Origin: Alphaproteobacteria bacterium
Lineage (GTDB): Bacteria > Pseudomonadota > Alphaproteobacteria > Rs-D84
Length of the DNA stretch: 40,946 bases
Direction: 5' to 3'
Assembly (NCBI GenBank): GCA_017409215.1
Contig: JAFQTD010000019.1
Location: 1-40,946, forward strand
The notes beneath the pieces were generated by a model. That model saw only the letters and a list, made by a program, of their open reading frames with translations. It was not told where the DNA came from and did no database searches. Both the position numbers and the translations under genes were made by a program. Below are positions 7,756-16,436 of this stretch, piece by piece (the first letter of the stretch is position 1; each line of letters begins with the position of its first letter).

Positions 7756-8427
7756 TTAATTTGCTGGTGTTGGTTGTACTGGTTCTGTTAGGGCTTGTTT
7801 TTCTTCGGGGGTTAATTCGCCGATAATTTTTTTTATATGTTTGTACAACCAATTTTTTATTTGTTTCTGGGTTTCAAGACCGTAAATCTTGTCTAATTTT
7901 ATTTCGCTGACAATCATTCCAAGTTTTCGTGTGTCACCATCAGGTGTAAAGGGATGTGCAATGTTAAAATGTATGTCAAGTTGATGGTCTTTTATCAGTT
8001 TCGCAGGAATTGTTGCGGTGTGCCATTGCTGTTCTGATACAATCCATGTCGCAATAAGTGTTTCGTTTGCGTATACTTTTACTTCTTGTGATTTATAGGG
8101 TTCAGGAAATGAACCAGCCGCAAGTACATTTAATTTAACCGCTTGGTCGTCGTTGTTTACGTATAATTTCATATATATGTCTGGTTCAACAGTGCAACGG
8201 TATATTGGTTCTTGGTCCCCCCAACCAAGATTTTTGGATACATACAGGTCACTGTTGCCATCTTGGGTAAATTCAATAGTGTCGCCCAATATAACAGGTC
8301 GGTATTCACCAGTGTCAGATGGAAAGTTTTTATTTGGTGAAAAAATGTATGCGCAGACCAATGATAATATGACAAGTATTATCAGTAATATTTTGTATTT
8401 CTTTATTGTGCTTAATATGGTTTTCAT
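7756..8427 (-). CDS. membrane-anchored beta-domain protein, 223 aa
   Basis: A single N-terminal membrane helix (about residues 12-29) anchors a periplasmic domain. Residues about 90-180 match the C-terminal domain of the AlgX/AlgJ-like protein at 3031-4527: both have a Q-x-x-KVY strand followed by I-x-(K/T)W, then a run with P-x-(D/N)GRKL or DTRKLG and a closing strand. This suggests a beta-sandwich glycan-binding or partner-binding module that exists alone here. The C-terminal 40 residues are helical and proline-rich at the end. The start codon overlaps the stop of hldD by four bases (ATGA), so it is the last gene of the LPS operon. No function can be named; a role in surface-glycan modification or assembly is inferred from context. 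Confidence 0.75.
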   Translation of the reverse strand: MKTILSTIKKYKILLIILVILSLVCAYIFSPNKNFPSDTGEYRPVILGDTIEFTQDGNSDLYVSKNLGWGDQEPIYRCTVEPDIYMKLYVNNDDQAVKLNVLAAGSFPEPYKSQEVKVYANETLIATWIVSEQQWHTATIPAKLIKDHQLDIHFNIAHPFTPDGDTRKLGMIVSEIKLDKIYGLETQKQIKNWLYKHIKKIIGELTPEEKQALTEPVQPTPAN

Positions 8428-9410
8428 AGGTACATATCTTCTTGGTTCAGATAGTTTTGGACATATTGTTTTATACCGTCTTCCAGTGTGGTCATAGGTT
8501 TAGTATAACCAACAGAACGCAATTTGTCCAGATTCGCACAAGTATAATATTGATATTTACCACGAAGTTGTTCAGGCATTTCTTTGAAGCCAATCTTTGG
8601 TGTCATTCCCATTGCGTCCCATGTTGCGCGTGCCAAATCGTAAAAAGAGCGCGCAATGCCAGAACCAACGTTAAATAAACCAGATATGTTCGGGTGTTCT
8701 AGCATCCACAAAATAACATCAACAATATCACCAACCCATACAAAATCACGTAATTGTTCACCGTCTTGGTAATCGGGGTTGTATGATTTGAATAATTTGA
8801 CTTCTTCGTTTGCCTTGACAACAGGGAATATGTGCGCAACAACACTTTTTTGGCCGCCTTTGTGGTATTCGTTGGGACCGTATACATTAAAGAACTTTAA
8901 GCCAACGTGTTGTGGTGGGGTGGGGCGGTGTTCTGCAATTTCACGTGCAACCTTGCGGTCAAAAAATACTTTGGACCAACCGTATGCATTTAGTGGACGC
9001 AGTTTGTTTAGGTATTCTAAATCATCATTGTCATCAAAGCCATTCGAACCATCACCGTATGTCGCAGCAGATGAAGCATAAATAAAACGTATGTTATTGT
9101 CGCGACAGAATTCCCATAAATACCAACTTAATTGCTGGTTTGTCTTGACGATTAAATCTACATCTGTTTCAGTCGTTGCAGAAATTGCACCCATATGTAT
9201 GATTGCATCAATTTCAGATTTGTGTTTTTCAAGAAAATCTGGCATTTGGTCAGGTAATACAATGTGTGCCAATTCGCGCTTTGCAACATTCTTCCAGCGT
9301 TCATCGTTGGACATAGTGTTAACAATAACTATATCGTGATAGCCTGCGGTTTCAAGACCTGCTAAAATATTAGAACCAATGAAACCAGCGCCCCCTGTGA
9401 CTATTATCAT
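8424..9410 (-). CDS. hldD: ADP-L-glycero-D-manno-heptose 6-epimerase, 328 aa
   Basis: HldD (RfaD) turns ADP-D-glycero-D-manno-heptose into the L,D form used by heptosyltransferases for the LPS inner core. The extended SDR fold shows a Rossmann GGAGFIG at 6-12 at the very N-terminus, the catalytic Y143-x3-K147 (AYGWSK) and the serine region YASSAATYGD around 111-120. The length is close to the usual 310-330. It overlaps gmhB upstream and the small membrane protein gene downstream by four bases each, in line with translational coupling in one operon. The other three steps of the pathway are encoded next to it. Confidence 0.95.
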   Translation of the reverse strand: MIIVTGGAGFIGSNILAGLETAGYHDIVIVNTMSNDERWKNVAKRELAHIVLPDQMPDFLEKHKSEIDAIIHMGAISATTETDVDLIVKTNQQLSWYLWEFCRDNNIRFIYASSAATYGDGSNGFDDNDDLEYLNKLRPLNAYGWSKVFFDRKVAREIAEHRPTPPQHVGLKFFNVYGPNEYHKGGQKSVVAHIFPVVKANEEVKLFKSYNPDYQDGEQLRDFVWVGDIVDVILWMLEHPNISGLFNVGSGIARSFYDLARATWDAMGMTPKIGFKEMPEQLRGKYQYYTCANLDKLRSVGYTKPMTTLEDGIKQYVQNYLNQEDMYL

Positions 9411-9871
9411 AGCATCCTCGATAATTCATAGTAGTTGTTTCGAAATAAAAAATTCCTTAATACACCGGCACTTCGTGCAGCGGCAATATCGCGTTCTTTG
9501 TCACCAACAGATACAGATTTTGACATATTTATATTGTGCTTGTTGCGGGCAGTGATAAACATCCCAGGTGCAGGTTTGCGATTGGGACCAGATAAATCAG
9601 GACAATATAAAACATCTGTAATCTGGATACCACGTTTCTTGAATTCGTTGCACATATATTTAGTGACAATTTCATAGTCTTGAACTGTATAATAGCCACG
9701 TGAAATGCCAGATTGATTTGTTATTACTATTATCTTGTATCCCAGTGTTTGTGCCGTATGGCAAAAATCAAAAATACCATCGATGAATTCAAATCTATCA
9801 ATGGTACCAACATAGCCGTAATCTATGTTTATTGTGCCATCCCGGTCAAGAAAAAGTGCTTTATTTTCCAT
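9407..9871 (-). CDS. gmhB: D-glycero-beta-D-manno-heptose 1,7-bisphosphate 7-phosphatase, 154 aa
   Basis: A HAD-family phosphatase with the nucleophile motif FLDRDGTIN (Asp9 and Asp11), motif II ITNQSG, and the late acidic motif GDKERDIAAA. It is on the short side for GmhB (about 175-190 residues) but keeps all HAD motifs. It removes the 7-phosphate between the kinase and adenylyltransferase steps of HldE. It overlaps gmhA by 11 bases upstream and hldD by four downstream. The region has cysteines (LYCPDLSGP), as expected near the GmhB zinc-binding loop, but the full four-Cys/His set is not evident. Confidence 0.9.
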   Translation of the reverse strand: MENKALFLDRDGTINIDYGYVGTIDRFEFIDGIFDFCHTAQTLGYKIIVITNQSGISRGYYTVQDYEIVTKYMCNEFKKRGIQITDVLYCPDLSGPNRKPAPGMFITARNKHNINMSKSVSVGDKERDIAAARSAGVLRNFLFRNNYYELSRML

Positions 9872-10430
9872 AGAATGACCGTTCGATTAAATCACAAATT
9901 AAGTGTCCAACTGTAATATGCATTTCTTGAATGTGCGCAGATGTGTCCGCGGGTACGCATAATGATACGTCTGCCATATCACGCATTTTGCCACCGCGTG
10001 CGCCAACCAATGCAACTGTCTTGATACCCTTTTGTTTCGCCATTTCAAAAGCACTGATTACATTCTTGGAATTGCCAGATGTTGACAAGCCAATTAATAC
10101 GTCGCCAGATTGACCAACACCCTGTAATTGTCGGGCAAAGACAACATCGTATCCATAGTCGTTGCCAATCGCAGTCAAGTTTGATGTGTCGACAGTTAAT
10201 GATATCGAATTCATTGCAGGTCTGTCCAGTTTATAACGTCCAACCAATTCAGCCGCCAAATGTTGACTTTGTGCAGCAGAACCACCATTGCCGCACCAGA
10301 TTACTTTGCGGTCCTTGCGCAGCGCATCAATGCACATATCTGCAATTTTTACAACAGTTTGTGAATTTGCTTTTAATTGAAGTAATTGATTTGATAATTG
10401 TTCAAATTGGCTTTCGATATAGTATTTCAT
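9861..10430 (-). CDS. gmhA: sedoheptulose 7-phosphate isomerase, 189 aa
   Basis: A SIS-domain isomerase that makes D-glycero-D-manno-heptose 7-phosphate, the first step of the ADP-heptose pathway. Visible are the phosphosugar-binding CGNGGSAAQSQHLAAE at about 47-61, the STSGNSKNV loop, and a His at about 176 in the last helix (VGHLICDLIE), matching the Glu and His used in known GmhA enzymes. Length is typical. It starts five bases behind the stop of hldE and overlaps gmhB by 11 bases. Confidence 0.95.
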   Translation of the reverse strand: MKYYIESQFEQLSNQLLQLKANSQTVVKIADMCIDALRKDRKVIWCGNGGSAAQSQHLAAELVGRYKLDRPAMNSISLTVDTSNLTAIGNDYGYDVVFARQLQGVGQSGDVLIGLSTSGNSKNVISAFEMAKQKGIKTVALVGARGGKMRDMADVSLCVPADTSAHIQEMHITVGHLICDLIERSFYGK

Positions 10431-10435
10431 TTTTG

Positions 10436-11914
10436 TTAACCTCTTATCTTTTGAAATAACTTGCTGGTTGAATAGCCGTCAAGACGCTTTAATTCGATTG
10501 CGCGTCCACCATATTCAATAACACGTTTGGCTTCGGGCCAGTTTTCAATTTTATAGCCTTCTTTGGCAATAACATCAGGACGAATTTCATCAATCAAGGG
10601 CAGGGCAGTATCGTCATCAAATACAATGACATAATCGACCATTTCCAATGACGCAAGTAATAATGCACGTGTTTTTTCGTCTTGGATTGGACGTTCTGGG
10701 CCCTTGTTTCGTTTGACAGATGCATCAGAATTCATACCAATAAACAATGTATCACAGTTTTGCTTGGCCTGAATAAATGAATACAGGTGTCCCAAATGGC
10801 AACAGTCAAAGCAACCATTTGTAAAACCAATGGTCTTGCCAGATGCGCGCAGGTTGTTAGCAATTTGTTTTGCCTGAGATGCTGTGATGATTTTGCGCTT
10901 TTGTTGCCAATCATCGTCAGATTTGTTCATTGATACAGATTCTTTTAATTCGTTCGCGCTGACCGTTGCAGTGCCAAGTTTTCCAACAACAATACCAGAT
11001 GCATTGTTCGCCAGTTTCATTGCATCTTTGATTGGCATTTTTGCACCAATTGCCGCACCAAGGGTCGCCATCGAAGTGTCGCCAGCACCAGATACATCAT
11101 AGACTTCTTTGGCAACTGTTGGAATTTGCAAGATATCTGATGGGGCTTGCGTAGATACATATAACATACCGTTTTCAGATAATGTGACAATTAGATTATC
11201 TATGTGATGGCTTGCAAATAATTTTTTTGCACCATCTGCAACGTTCTTGTGAAAGTTGGGCGAAAGCGGGTCAAAGGTCATACCAGTGGCTTCGCTGAAT
11301 TCTTTGAGGTTTGGTTTTACCAATGTTGCGCCAAAGTATTTTTCGTAATGTGTACCCTTGGGGTCAATGATTACAGGCTTGTTTAATTGATTGCATATTT
11401 TGATTAGTTCCGGGGTGGTTTTTTCGTTCAAAACACCCTTGTTGTAGTCTGATAATAATACAACATCTGCGGACTTTACAAGCAACTTGAAATCGGAAAT
11501 GAATTTTTCGTATGTTTCTTGCCCTATATCTAATTTTTCTTCGCGGTCAGAACGCAACAGGTGTGTAGAACCAGATATTAAACGGGTCTTGATAATAGTT
11601 GGCCAATTATCCATTTTGATTAAGCACGCGGTTGCACCCAGTTCAGATAGTTTTGTTGCAATCATACGACCTTGCATATCGTTGCCAACAATGCCCATAA
11701 AGGTTGTCTTGCAACCCAACGAGCATAAATTTGCAGCAACATTGCCAGCCCCGCCAAGCATTTCTTTCTTTTTATTTGGTTGAAAGACAGGGACGGGTGC
11801 CTCTGGACTGATGCGTTTGACAGAACCATAGACAAATTCGTCCAGCATAATATCACCAACACATAAAACGTGTACGTTTTTGAATTTATTTATGTATGAT
11901 GTAATTAATGACAT
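10436..11914 (-). CDS. hldE: bifunctional heptose 7-phosphate kinase / heptose 1-phosphate adenylyltransferase, 492 aa
   Basis: The N-terminal ribokinase-like domain (about 1-325) has GGAGNVAANL near 54-63 and the GAGDT anion hole at 276-280. The C-terminal cytidylyltransferase-like domain starts near 355 with GFTNGCFD and the CHLGH motif at 372-376. Together they catalyse the 1-phosphorylation and the ADP transfer of the heptose pathway. I chose the ATG at 11914 because AAGGTG lies seven bases upstream and the reading then begins just before the kinase fold; an in-frame ATG at 11950 would add 12 residues and overlap the upstream gene. Both domains look intact. The usual length is about 475-490. 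Confidence 0.95.
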   Translation of the reverse strand: MSLITSYINKFKNVHVLCVGDIMLDEFVYGSVKRISPEAPVPVFQPNKKKEMLGGAGNVAANLCSLGCKTTFMGIVGNDMQGRMIATKLSELGATACLIKMDNWPTIIKTRLISGSTHLLRSDREEKLDIGQETYEKFISDFKLLVKSADVVLLSDYNKGVLNEKTTPELIKICNQLNKPVIIDPKGTHYEKYFGATLVKPNLKEFSEATGMTFDPLSPNFHKNVADGAKKLFASHHIDNLIVTLSENGMLYVSTQAPSDILQIPTVAKEVYDVSGAGDTSMATLGAAIGAKMPIKDAMKLANNASGIVVGKLGTATVSANELKESVSMNKSDDDWQQKRKIITASQAKQIANNLRASGKTIGFTNGCFDCCHLGHLYSFIQAKQNCDTLFIGMNSDASVKRNKGPERPIQDEKTRALLLASLEMVDYVIVFDDDTALPLIDEIRPDVIAKEGYKIENWPEAKRVIEYGGRAIELKRLDGYSTSKLFQKIRG

Positions 11915-11933
11915 TTTAACACCTTGTTTGTAC

Positions 11934-14066
11934 TTAATTTGCGTTTTCAATAATCTTTTTTACTTTCTTAAAGAAATCTTCGTTTGCCTTTGTACATTCT
12001 TCAAAAGCATTTGGATAAGATTTTGCTTTTTTTATGTCTTTGGACAAATTGCCTGAATATACAACTGGTTTGTATTTGAAGTTATCAAAACGATTGCTGA
12101 ATGGTTTGTATAAAATTACCTTTTTGTTCATTAATGTTGACCAATACATAACGTGATATGTGTTGGTTATAATAATGTCAGATTCACCAATGAATTTTAT
12201 GATTTCTGTTAATGGTGCATCGTTATAGATTGTAGGTTCAGTAAATGAATTGTCGCTGTTTTCATAGTGAAAAATACAACCTATTTCGCGTTTAGATTCG
12301 TATGTGTTTTGTAATAATGGAAGAAAACACGAAACACATGGTAAATAAATAGACTTTGTATTAAAATCGCGAATGCCAAGTAATGTAAAATCTTTTTCAT
12401 TTAATTTTGCGATTTTTGTTTCTTTACCGTCTTTATGTTTGTTGTGTCCGATTCCCCATCCAATTACAGGGTTGCCGGTTTTAGCAAGGTTGTTCATCCA
12501 TGTGTTCCAATTATTGTTTTGGTCGATAAAACCACCGCCACCAATAATAAATACAGCCTGTTTGAATTTCAAGTAATCCATATCTTCGTTATCGTATACT
12601 TGTACGGCATAGTTATCAAAATAGTCTTTGTAATAGTCGTATGGACAAATTGTTAAGTCACCAGTATTTTCTGTGCGATTTCTGTGTATAAAAATGACAG
12701 TTTTTATTTCTAATAAACTATCGATTTCTTTTTTTACATCAGGAATTCTAATTTCATTTATGTAAAAACAATTAACGTTTCTGACGTCGCCTGGTTTTTC
12801 ATGCATATTATCAAGTATCCATTGTTCAACCCCACTTGGGAATAATATTTTTATATGTGGTCTGTTCTTTGGATAATTCATAAATCTGAAATAAGCATTG
12901 CCAGCAGATAAACATAGCGAGCGTGTGTTTAATGCAGCCGCAACGTGGAATATGCCACTGTCTTGTCCAATATATAATTTTGCTAGTTTTAGTACTTGCA
13001 ACAATTGATTTACAGGAAGTCCTGCGAATACAGTACCTTGGACACCTGATTTTTTTAACAGGTCTTCACAATATTCGCGTTCCGAAGAAGAACAACATAA
13101 TACAATGTTAAGCTTTTTTTCATTTTTGATATATCTTATTATTTCAGCCCAATTATTTTTATGCCACATTCTGTACGCATCGTATCCACAGGGATTTATA
13201 ACGACGTATTCTTTTTTTTGCTGTTTTATCCATGGCATATCAATTGCGACCTTGTTCTTTTCAATAAAAGGCGTCGTCAGATTTATGTCGATATCCAGAA
13301 TTTGTTCAAAAAAGTATTTGTTTAAGTCGAATTCAAATAAATCACCGTCACCAATAACAACGGAGTCATATCCAAGTAAATCATTTGTATTGCGACAGGG
13401 AACACGATACGCAACAAATATAGAACGATGATTGTGAATAATGTTTTTAATTATTTTTTCGTGCGCACCACGTTTAGGCATAGAATTAAATGAATTAAAG
13501 ATGATTGTGTCATAAAAATATTTTAATCCTTGTTCGTTATGAAGTTTTTTTATGAGTTCTTCAAGTGCAGAATCAGATAAATTTTGTGGCCTGTCAGGAA
13601 CAAAAATAAAATTATCAATTATGTCTGAATCTAGATATTCAGCAAAGTTTTTATATGTTGTTGTTCCTAATAAGGTTATTTTGTAATCGTGATATTTTTT
13701 ACTTTGTTTTATAAATCTAAGGAAGTTTCTGAATAATATATAATCACCAATACTGTCTGTATCAACTAACAGAATTTCTTTGGCAGATGAATCATAGCGA
13801 ATAATTTGATTCTTTATTTCTGTTCTTACTTCTGTTCTGACCTGAGTTATAGTTTCAACTTTTTTTGTTCTGTTGCGCAGTGTGTGATATTTTTCAGAGT
13901 ATTTGCGACCAGTGCGACCGCCAAATACGTGTGACATCATTCTGTAATAACGTCTTTTGATTGGACCTGTTTCTTTGTCCTTTAATTTGTGGTATTTTTC
14001 AGAATACTTTCTGCCGGTGTGACCACCAAAAATATGCGACATTATTCTGTAAAAACGTTTCTTCAT
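11934..14066 (-). CDS. GT9 glycosyltransferase fused to polysaccharide pyruvyl transferase-like domain, 710 aa
   Basis: Three parts are visible. Residues 4-30 and 38-65 are a tandem motif (R-x-YR-x-MSH-x-FGG-x-TGRKYSEKYH). Residues about 95-450 form a GT9/heptosyltransferase-like domain, with LLVDTDSIGDYILFRNFL near 99-116, a VINPCGYDAYRMWHKNNW motif near 289-306 and YIGQDSGIFHVAAAL near 365-379. Residues about 455-665 resemble the polysaccharide pyruvyl transferase family: TENTGDLTICPYDYY (465-479), IIGGGGFID (507-515), PVIGWGIGH (533-541) and SDIIITNTYHVMYWSTL (629-645). The order points to an enzyme that adds and perhaps caps a sugar of the LPS core or a related glycan. Its ATG shares one base with the stop of the upstream GT9 gene (TAATG). 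Acceptor and donor are not known; the basic N-terminal motif is of unknown use, perhaps membrane or partner docking. Confidence 0.82.
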   Translation of the reverse strand: MKKRFYRIMSHIFGGHTGRKYSEKYHKLKDKETGPIKRRYYRMMSHVFGGRTGRKYSEKYHTLRNRTKKVETITQVRTEVRTEIKNQIIRYDSSAKEILLVDTDSIGDYILFRNFLRFIKQSKKYHDYKITLLGTTTYKNFAEYLDSDIIDNFIFVPDRPQNLSDSALEELIKKLHNEQGLKYFYDTIIFNSFNSMPKRGAHEKIIKNIIHNHRSIFVAYRVPCRNTNDLLGYDSVVIGDGDLFEFDLNKYFFEQILDIDINLTTPFIEKNKVAIDMPWIKQQKKEYVVINPCGYDAYRMWHKNNWAEIIRYIKNEKKLNIVLCCSSSEREYCEDLLKKSGVQGTVFAGLPVNQLLQVLKLAKLYIGQDSGIFHVAAALNTRSLCLSAGNAYFRFMNYPKNRPHIKILFPSGVEQWILDNMHEKPGDVRNVNCFYINEIRIPDVKKEIDSLLEIKTVIFIHRNRTENTGDLTICPYDYYKDYFDNYAVQVYDNEDMDYLKFKQAVFIIGGGGFIDQNNNWNTWMNNLAKTGNPVIGWGIGHNKHKDGKETKIAKLNEKDFTLLGIRDFNTKSIYLPCVSCFLPLLQNTYESKREIGCIFHYENSDNSFTEPTIYNDAPLTEIIKFIGESDIIITNTYHVMYWSTLMNKKVILYKPFSNRFDNFKYKPVVYSGNLSKDIKKAKSYPNAFEECTKANEDFFKKVKKIIENAN

Positions 14067-15238
14067 TATAAAACCTCTTTTATCTTATTCATTACGTTTG
14101 TTGCGGTTATGTCTTGTAAGCAGGCGGATTTTGTTGTGCCTGTTTTTATGCAGCATTCGCGCCAGTGGTTGTGCAGCCATTCGCATCCAGAACATATATC
14201 AGATGATATGTTTATGTTTTCTGGGTATGCATAAAATTCCATAGATGTTGGTCCAAATATTACAACCGATGGGCGTGCACCCATAAAATGACGCATATGT
14301 ATACAGCCACTTTCGCCACCAATGTGTAATTTTGCGTTCTTTAAGATTACCAGCATTTCATTAAATGATGTCTTGCCACGCAAATCAATGTCAGTGTCCA
14401 TTTGTGGGTCGGGGGCATTCCCAATCTGTACCAAGGGCAGGGGTGTACCATGTTGATGTATTAAGTTAATTAATTCGTTGTATCTGTCAATCGGCCATTC
14501 GCGTGTCGATAAACCGTTGCCACTTAGTGCGCCAATGCCGCATTGTAAAGTGATGTATTGGTTCGCACAAAGACCGTACTTAGATAAAATTTCTGCGTCT
14601 GATTCTGTTGGAATGTTATATATGCTGTTTATATTAACCAGATTGTCTATGTCAGCCATAGATAAACGATTACGACCATTCGTTTTGGTGTATTGTGTGC
14701 ATAAATAATCACTGATGGTGCCACTGTTTAAGTATTCTGGATATTGTTTGTTGAACGAAAGAATGTGTTGCAACCAATTGTGCAGATATTCTGATTTCTT
14801 TTGAAGGTCGTTTGCACTGATGTAAGTAATGTTTGGAATACGACAAAGTGTTATGTGGGCAATAAATATGTCGGTTGTATTAGATGGGGTGTATAATTCA
14901 AAAATATCGTATTTAGATATCAGCAATTTTGCGTTGTCATGCATAATGTCGGGAACGGTTAGGTAAAACTTTATGTCGCAATTTGATTTCTGATGTAATT
15001 GAATCAGATAATTAAGTGAAATAATTATGTCGCCAATGCCACCTTGTAAATCAAATAGAATACCGTTTAGATTGTTTCGGGATGTAATGTGTGATGATTG
15101 TTTTGGGGTGCGCCATTTCTTGAAAAGACCACGAAAATTCCATATCAACAAGTGGGTCATTGCCCATTTTGGACAATTTGCATAAGTGTTTTTGTATCTG
15201 AATGTGCGTTCTTCAAGTTGCTTAAAAAAATCCTGCAT
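14066..15238 (-). CDS. GT9 family (heptosyltransferase-like) glycosyltransferase, 390 aa
   Basis: A GT-B fold glycosyltransferase of family 9. It shows a glycine-rich FDLQGGIGDIIISLNYL motif (about 61-77) in the N-terminal Rossmann half, a STREWP-x-x-R-x-x-x-L motif typical of the donor-binding half, and the LHIGGESGCIHMRHFMGARPSVVIFGPT region near 300-330. A C-terminal Cys cluster (CSGCEWL then CC and C) resembles the C-x2-C ... C ... C tail of many GT9 proteins and is shared with the upstream paralogue. Likely role: addition of heptose or another sugar to the LPS core from the ADP-heptose made by the operon. The stop and start codons of adjacent genes touch on both sides. Confidence 0.87.
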   Translation of the reverse strand: MQDFFKQLEERTFRYKNTYANCPKWAMTHLLIWNFRGLFKKWRTPKQSSHITSRNNLNGILFDLQGGIGDIIISLNYLIQLHQKSNCDIKFYLTVPDIMHDNAKLLISKYDIFELYTPSNTTDIFIAHITLCRIPNITYISANDLQKKSEYLHNWLQHILSFNKQYPEYLNSGTISDYLCTQYTKTNGRNRLSMADIDNLVNINSIYNIPTESDAEILSKYGLCANQYITLQCGIGALSGNGLSTREWPIDRYNELINLIHQHGTPLPLVQIGNAPDPQMDTDIDLRGKTSFNEMLVILKNAKLHIGGESGCIHMRHFMGARPSVVIFGPTSMEFYAYPENINISSDICSGCEWLHNHWRECCIKTGTTKSACLQDITATNVMNKIKEVL

Positions 15239-16413
15239 TATAAAACCCCACTGATTTTTTCAAAAACGTCTTGTGGTAAAATAGATTGCATACATGCAGG
15301 AATTGGTGAGTCTGATTTAGCACAGTGTTCTTGCCATGCGCCACCAATTAACCATTCACAGCATGCACATTTACACACATTTGAACAGATGTTTATGTTT
15401 TCTGAGTAGCCTTTGGTTGATATTGATGTTGGGCCATGCAATACAACGGATTTTTCTCCGCATATTGCGTGACGTAGGTGGACCATACCACACTCAGAAT
15501 CAAAATGCAACTTGGAAGTGCTTAAAATTGCTAAGAATTCTGTAAAGGACGTTTTGTTAACCAAATTCAAATCAATATCTGTGAAATCTGCAATGCTGGT
15601 TATGCCAAGTTGTACTATTTTATATTCAGGGTAATGTGCTTTTAATAATTTTATTAGTGTTTGTAGATTTTCATGTGGCCACAGTCGAATTGATGTCTTG
15701 GAATTATTTAATACATCAAAATCGTATGAAAATGTAATGAATTTGCCCGATTCTAGGCCGAATTTTTTTAGTATGTCTGCACTGCCCGATGGTGGCAGTA
15801 TGTTCATTTTATCGTCTGGGGTTAGGCCTAAGGTTAATGTTGGGTCCATACCCGTTATCCGGTTTAATCCAATTATATCTAGTAAAATTTGCTGATTAAA
15901 TATTTGGTGTGGTTCAAATAAATATGAATACTTGGTTATGAATTTATTTGTCGCATCAATGTAAGATGGTAAAAATTTGGATTTTTGTTCAATGTATTTT
16001 TGTCTGTAAAAATAAATTTCTGGAAATTGAAAGTTAAAAGAAATCAATAAGTCCAAGGGTGTTTTCCGTAAATCACGCCTAGAATGTATTTCTGTGTTGG
16101 TTTTGTATGCTGTGAATAATGTTTTAACACTGGTAATGGATTGTTGTGTAAATACATGGATTTTGTAAGGGCAATCAAGTTTCTTTATAAATTTGTCCAG
16201 ATATGCACCGAATAAAACAATGTCTCCAAATCCACCGTTTGCAAGAAAACCAATGTTAACAATATCGCCATAACGACGAAATTTATATTGGCCACCAAAC
16301 CAATTTCTGAATAAATACATCAGTGTATGCCAAGAGATTTTGGCGTAATTTTTTCCAAAACGCTGTTTGTATATGATTAGTTGTCTGTGAAAATTTGCAA
16401 AGTATTCGTTCAT
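15238..16413 (-). CDS. GT9 family (heptosyltransferase-like) glycosyltransferase, 391 aa
   Basis: Paralogue of the product at 14066-15238. An ATG at 16482 would give 414 residues but would overlap the msbA 3' end; I chose the ATG at 16411-16413 because from there the N-terminus (MNEYFANFHRQLIIYKQRFG) aligns with that of the paralogue, although no good ribosome binding site is seen. Features include IGFLANGGFGDIVLFGAYL in the first Rossmann half, TSIRLWPHENL in the donor half, LHFDSECGMVHLRHAICG near the end, and the C-terminal cysteine cluster with CEWL. The two GT9 genes probably arose by duplication and add successive sugars. Confidence 0.85.
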   Translation of the reverse strand: MNEYFANFHRQLIIYKQRFGKNYAKISWHTLMYLFRNWFGGQYKFRRYGDIVNIGFLANGGFGDIVLFGAYLDKFIKKLDCPYKIHVFTQQSITSVKTLFTAYKTNTEIHSRRDLRKTPLDLLISFNFQFPEIYFYRQKYIEQKSKFLPSYIDATNKFITKYSYLFEPHQIFNQQILLDIIGLNRITGMDPTLTLGLTPDDKMNILPPSGSADILKKFGLESGKFITFSYDFDVLNNSKTSIRLWPHENLQTLIKLLKAHYPEYKIVQLGITSIADFTDIDLNLVNKTSFTEFLAILSTSKLHFDSECGMVHLRHAICGEKSVVLHGPTSISTKGYSENINICSNVCKCACCEWLIGGAWQEHCAKSDSPIPACMQSILPQDVFEKISGVL

Positions 16414-16436
16414 TTTTATTGGCTTTGGATTATGTG

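Noticed and set aside
6188..8427. A resident prophage
   Set aside because: Only one phage-like gene is present; no capsid, terminase, integrase or lysis gene lies in the window.
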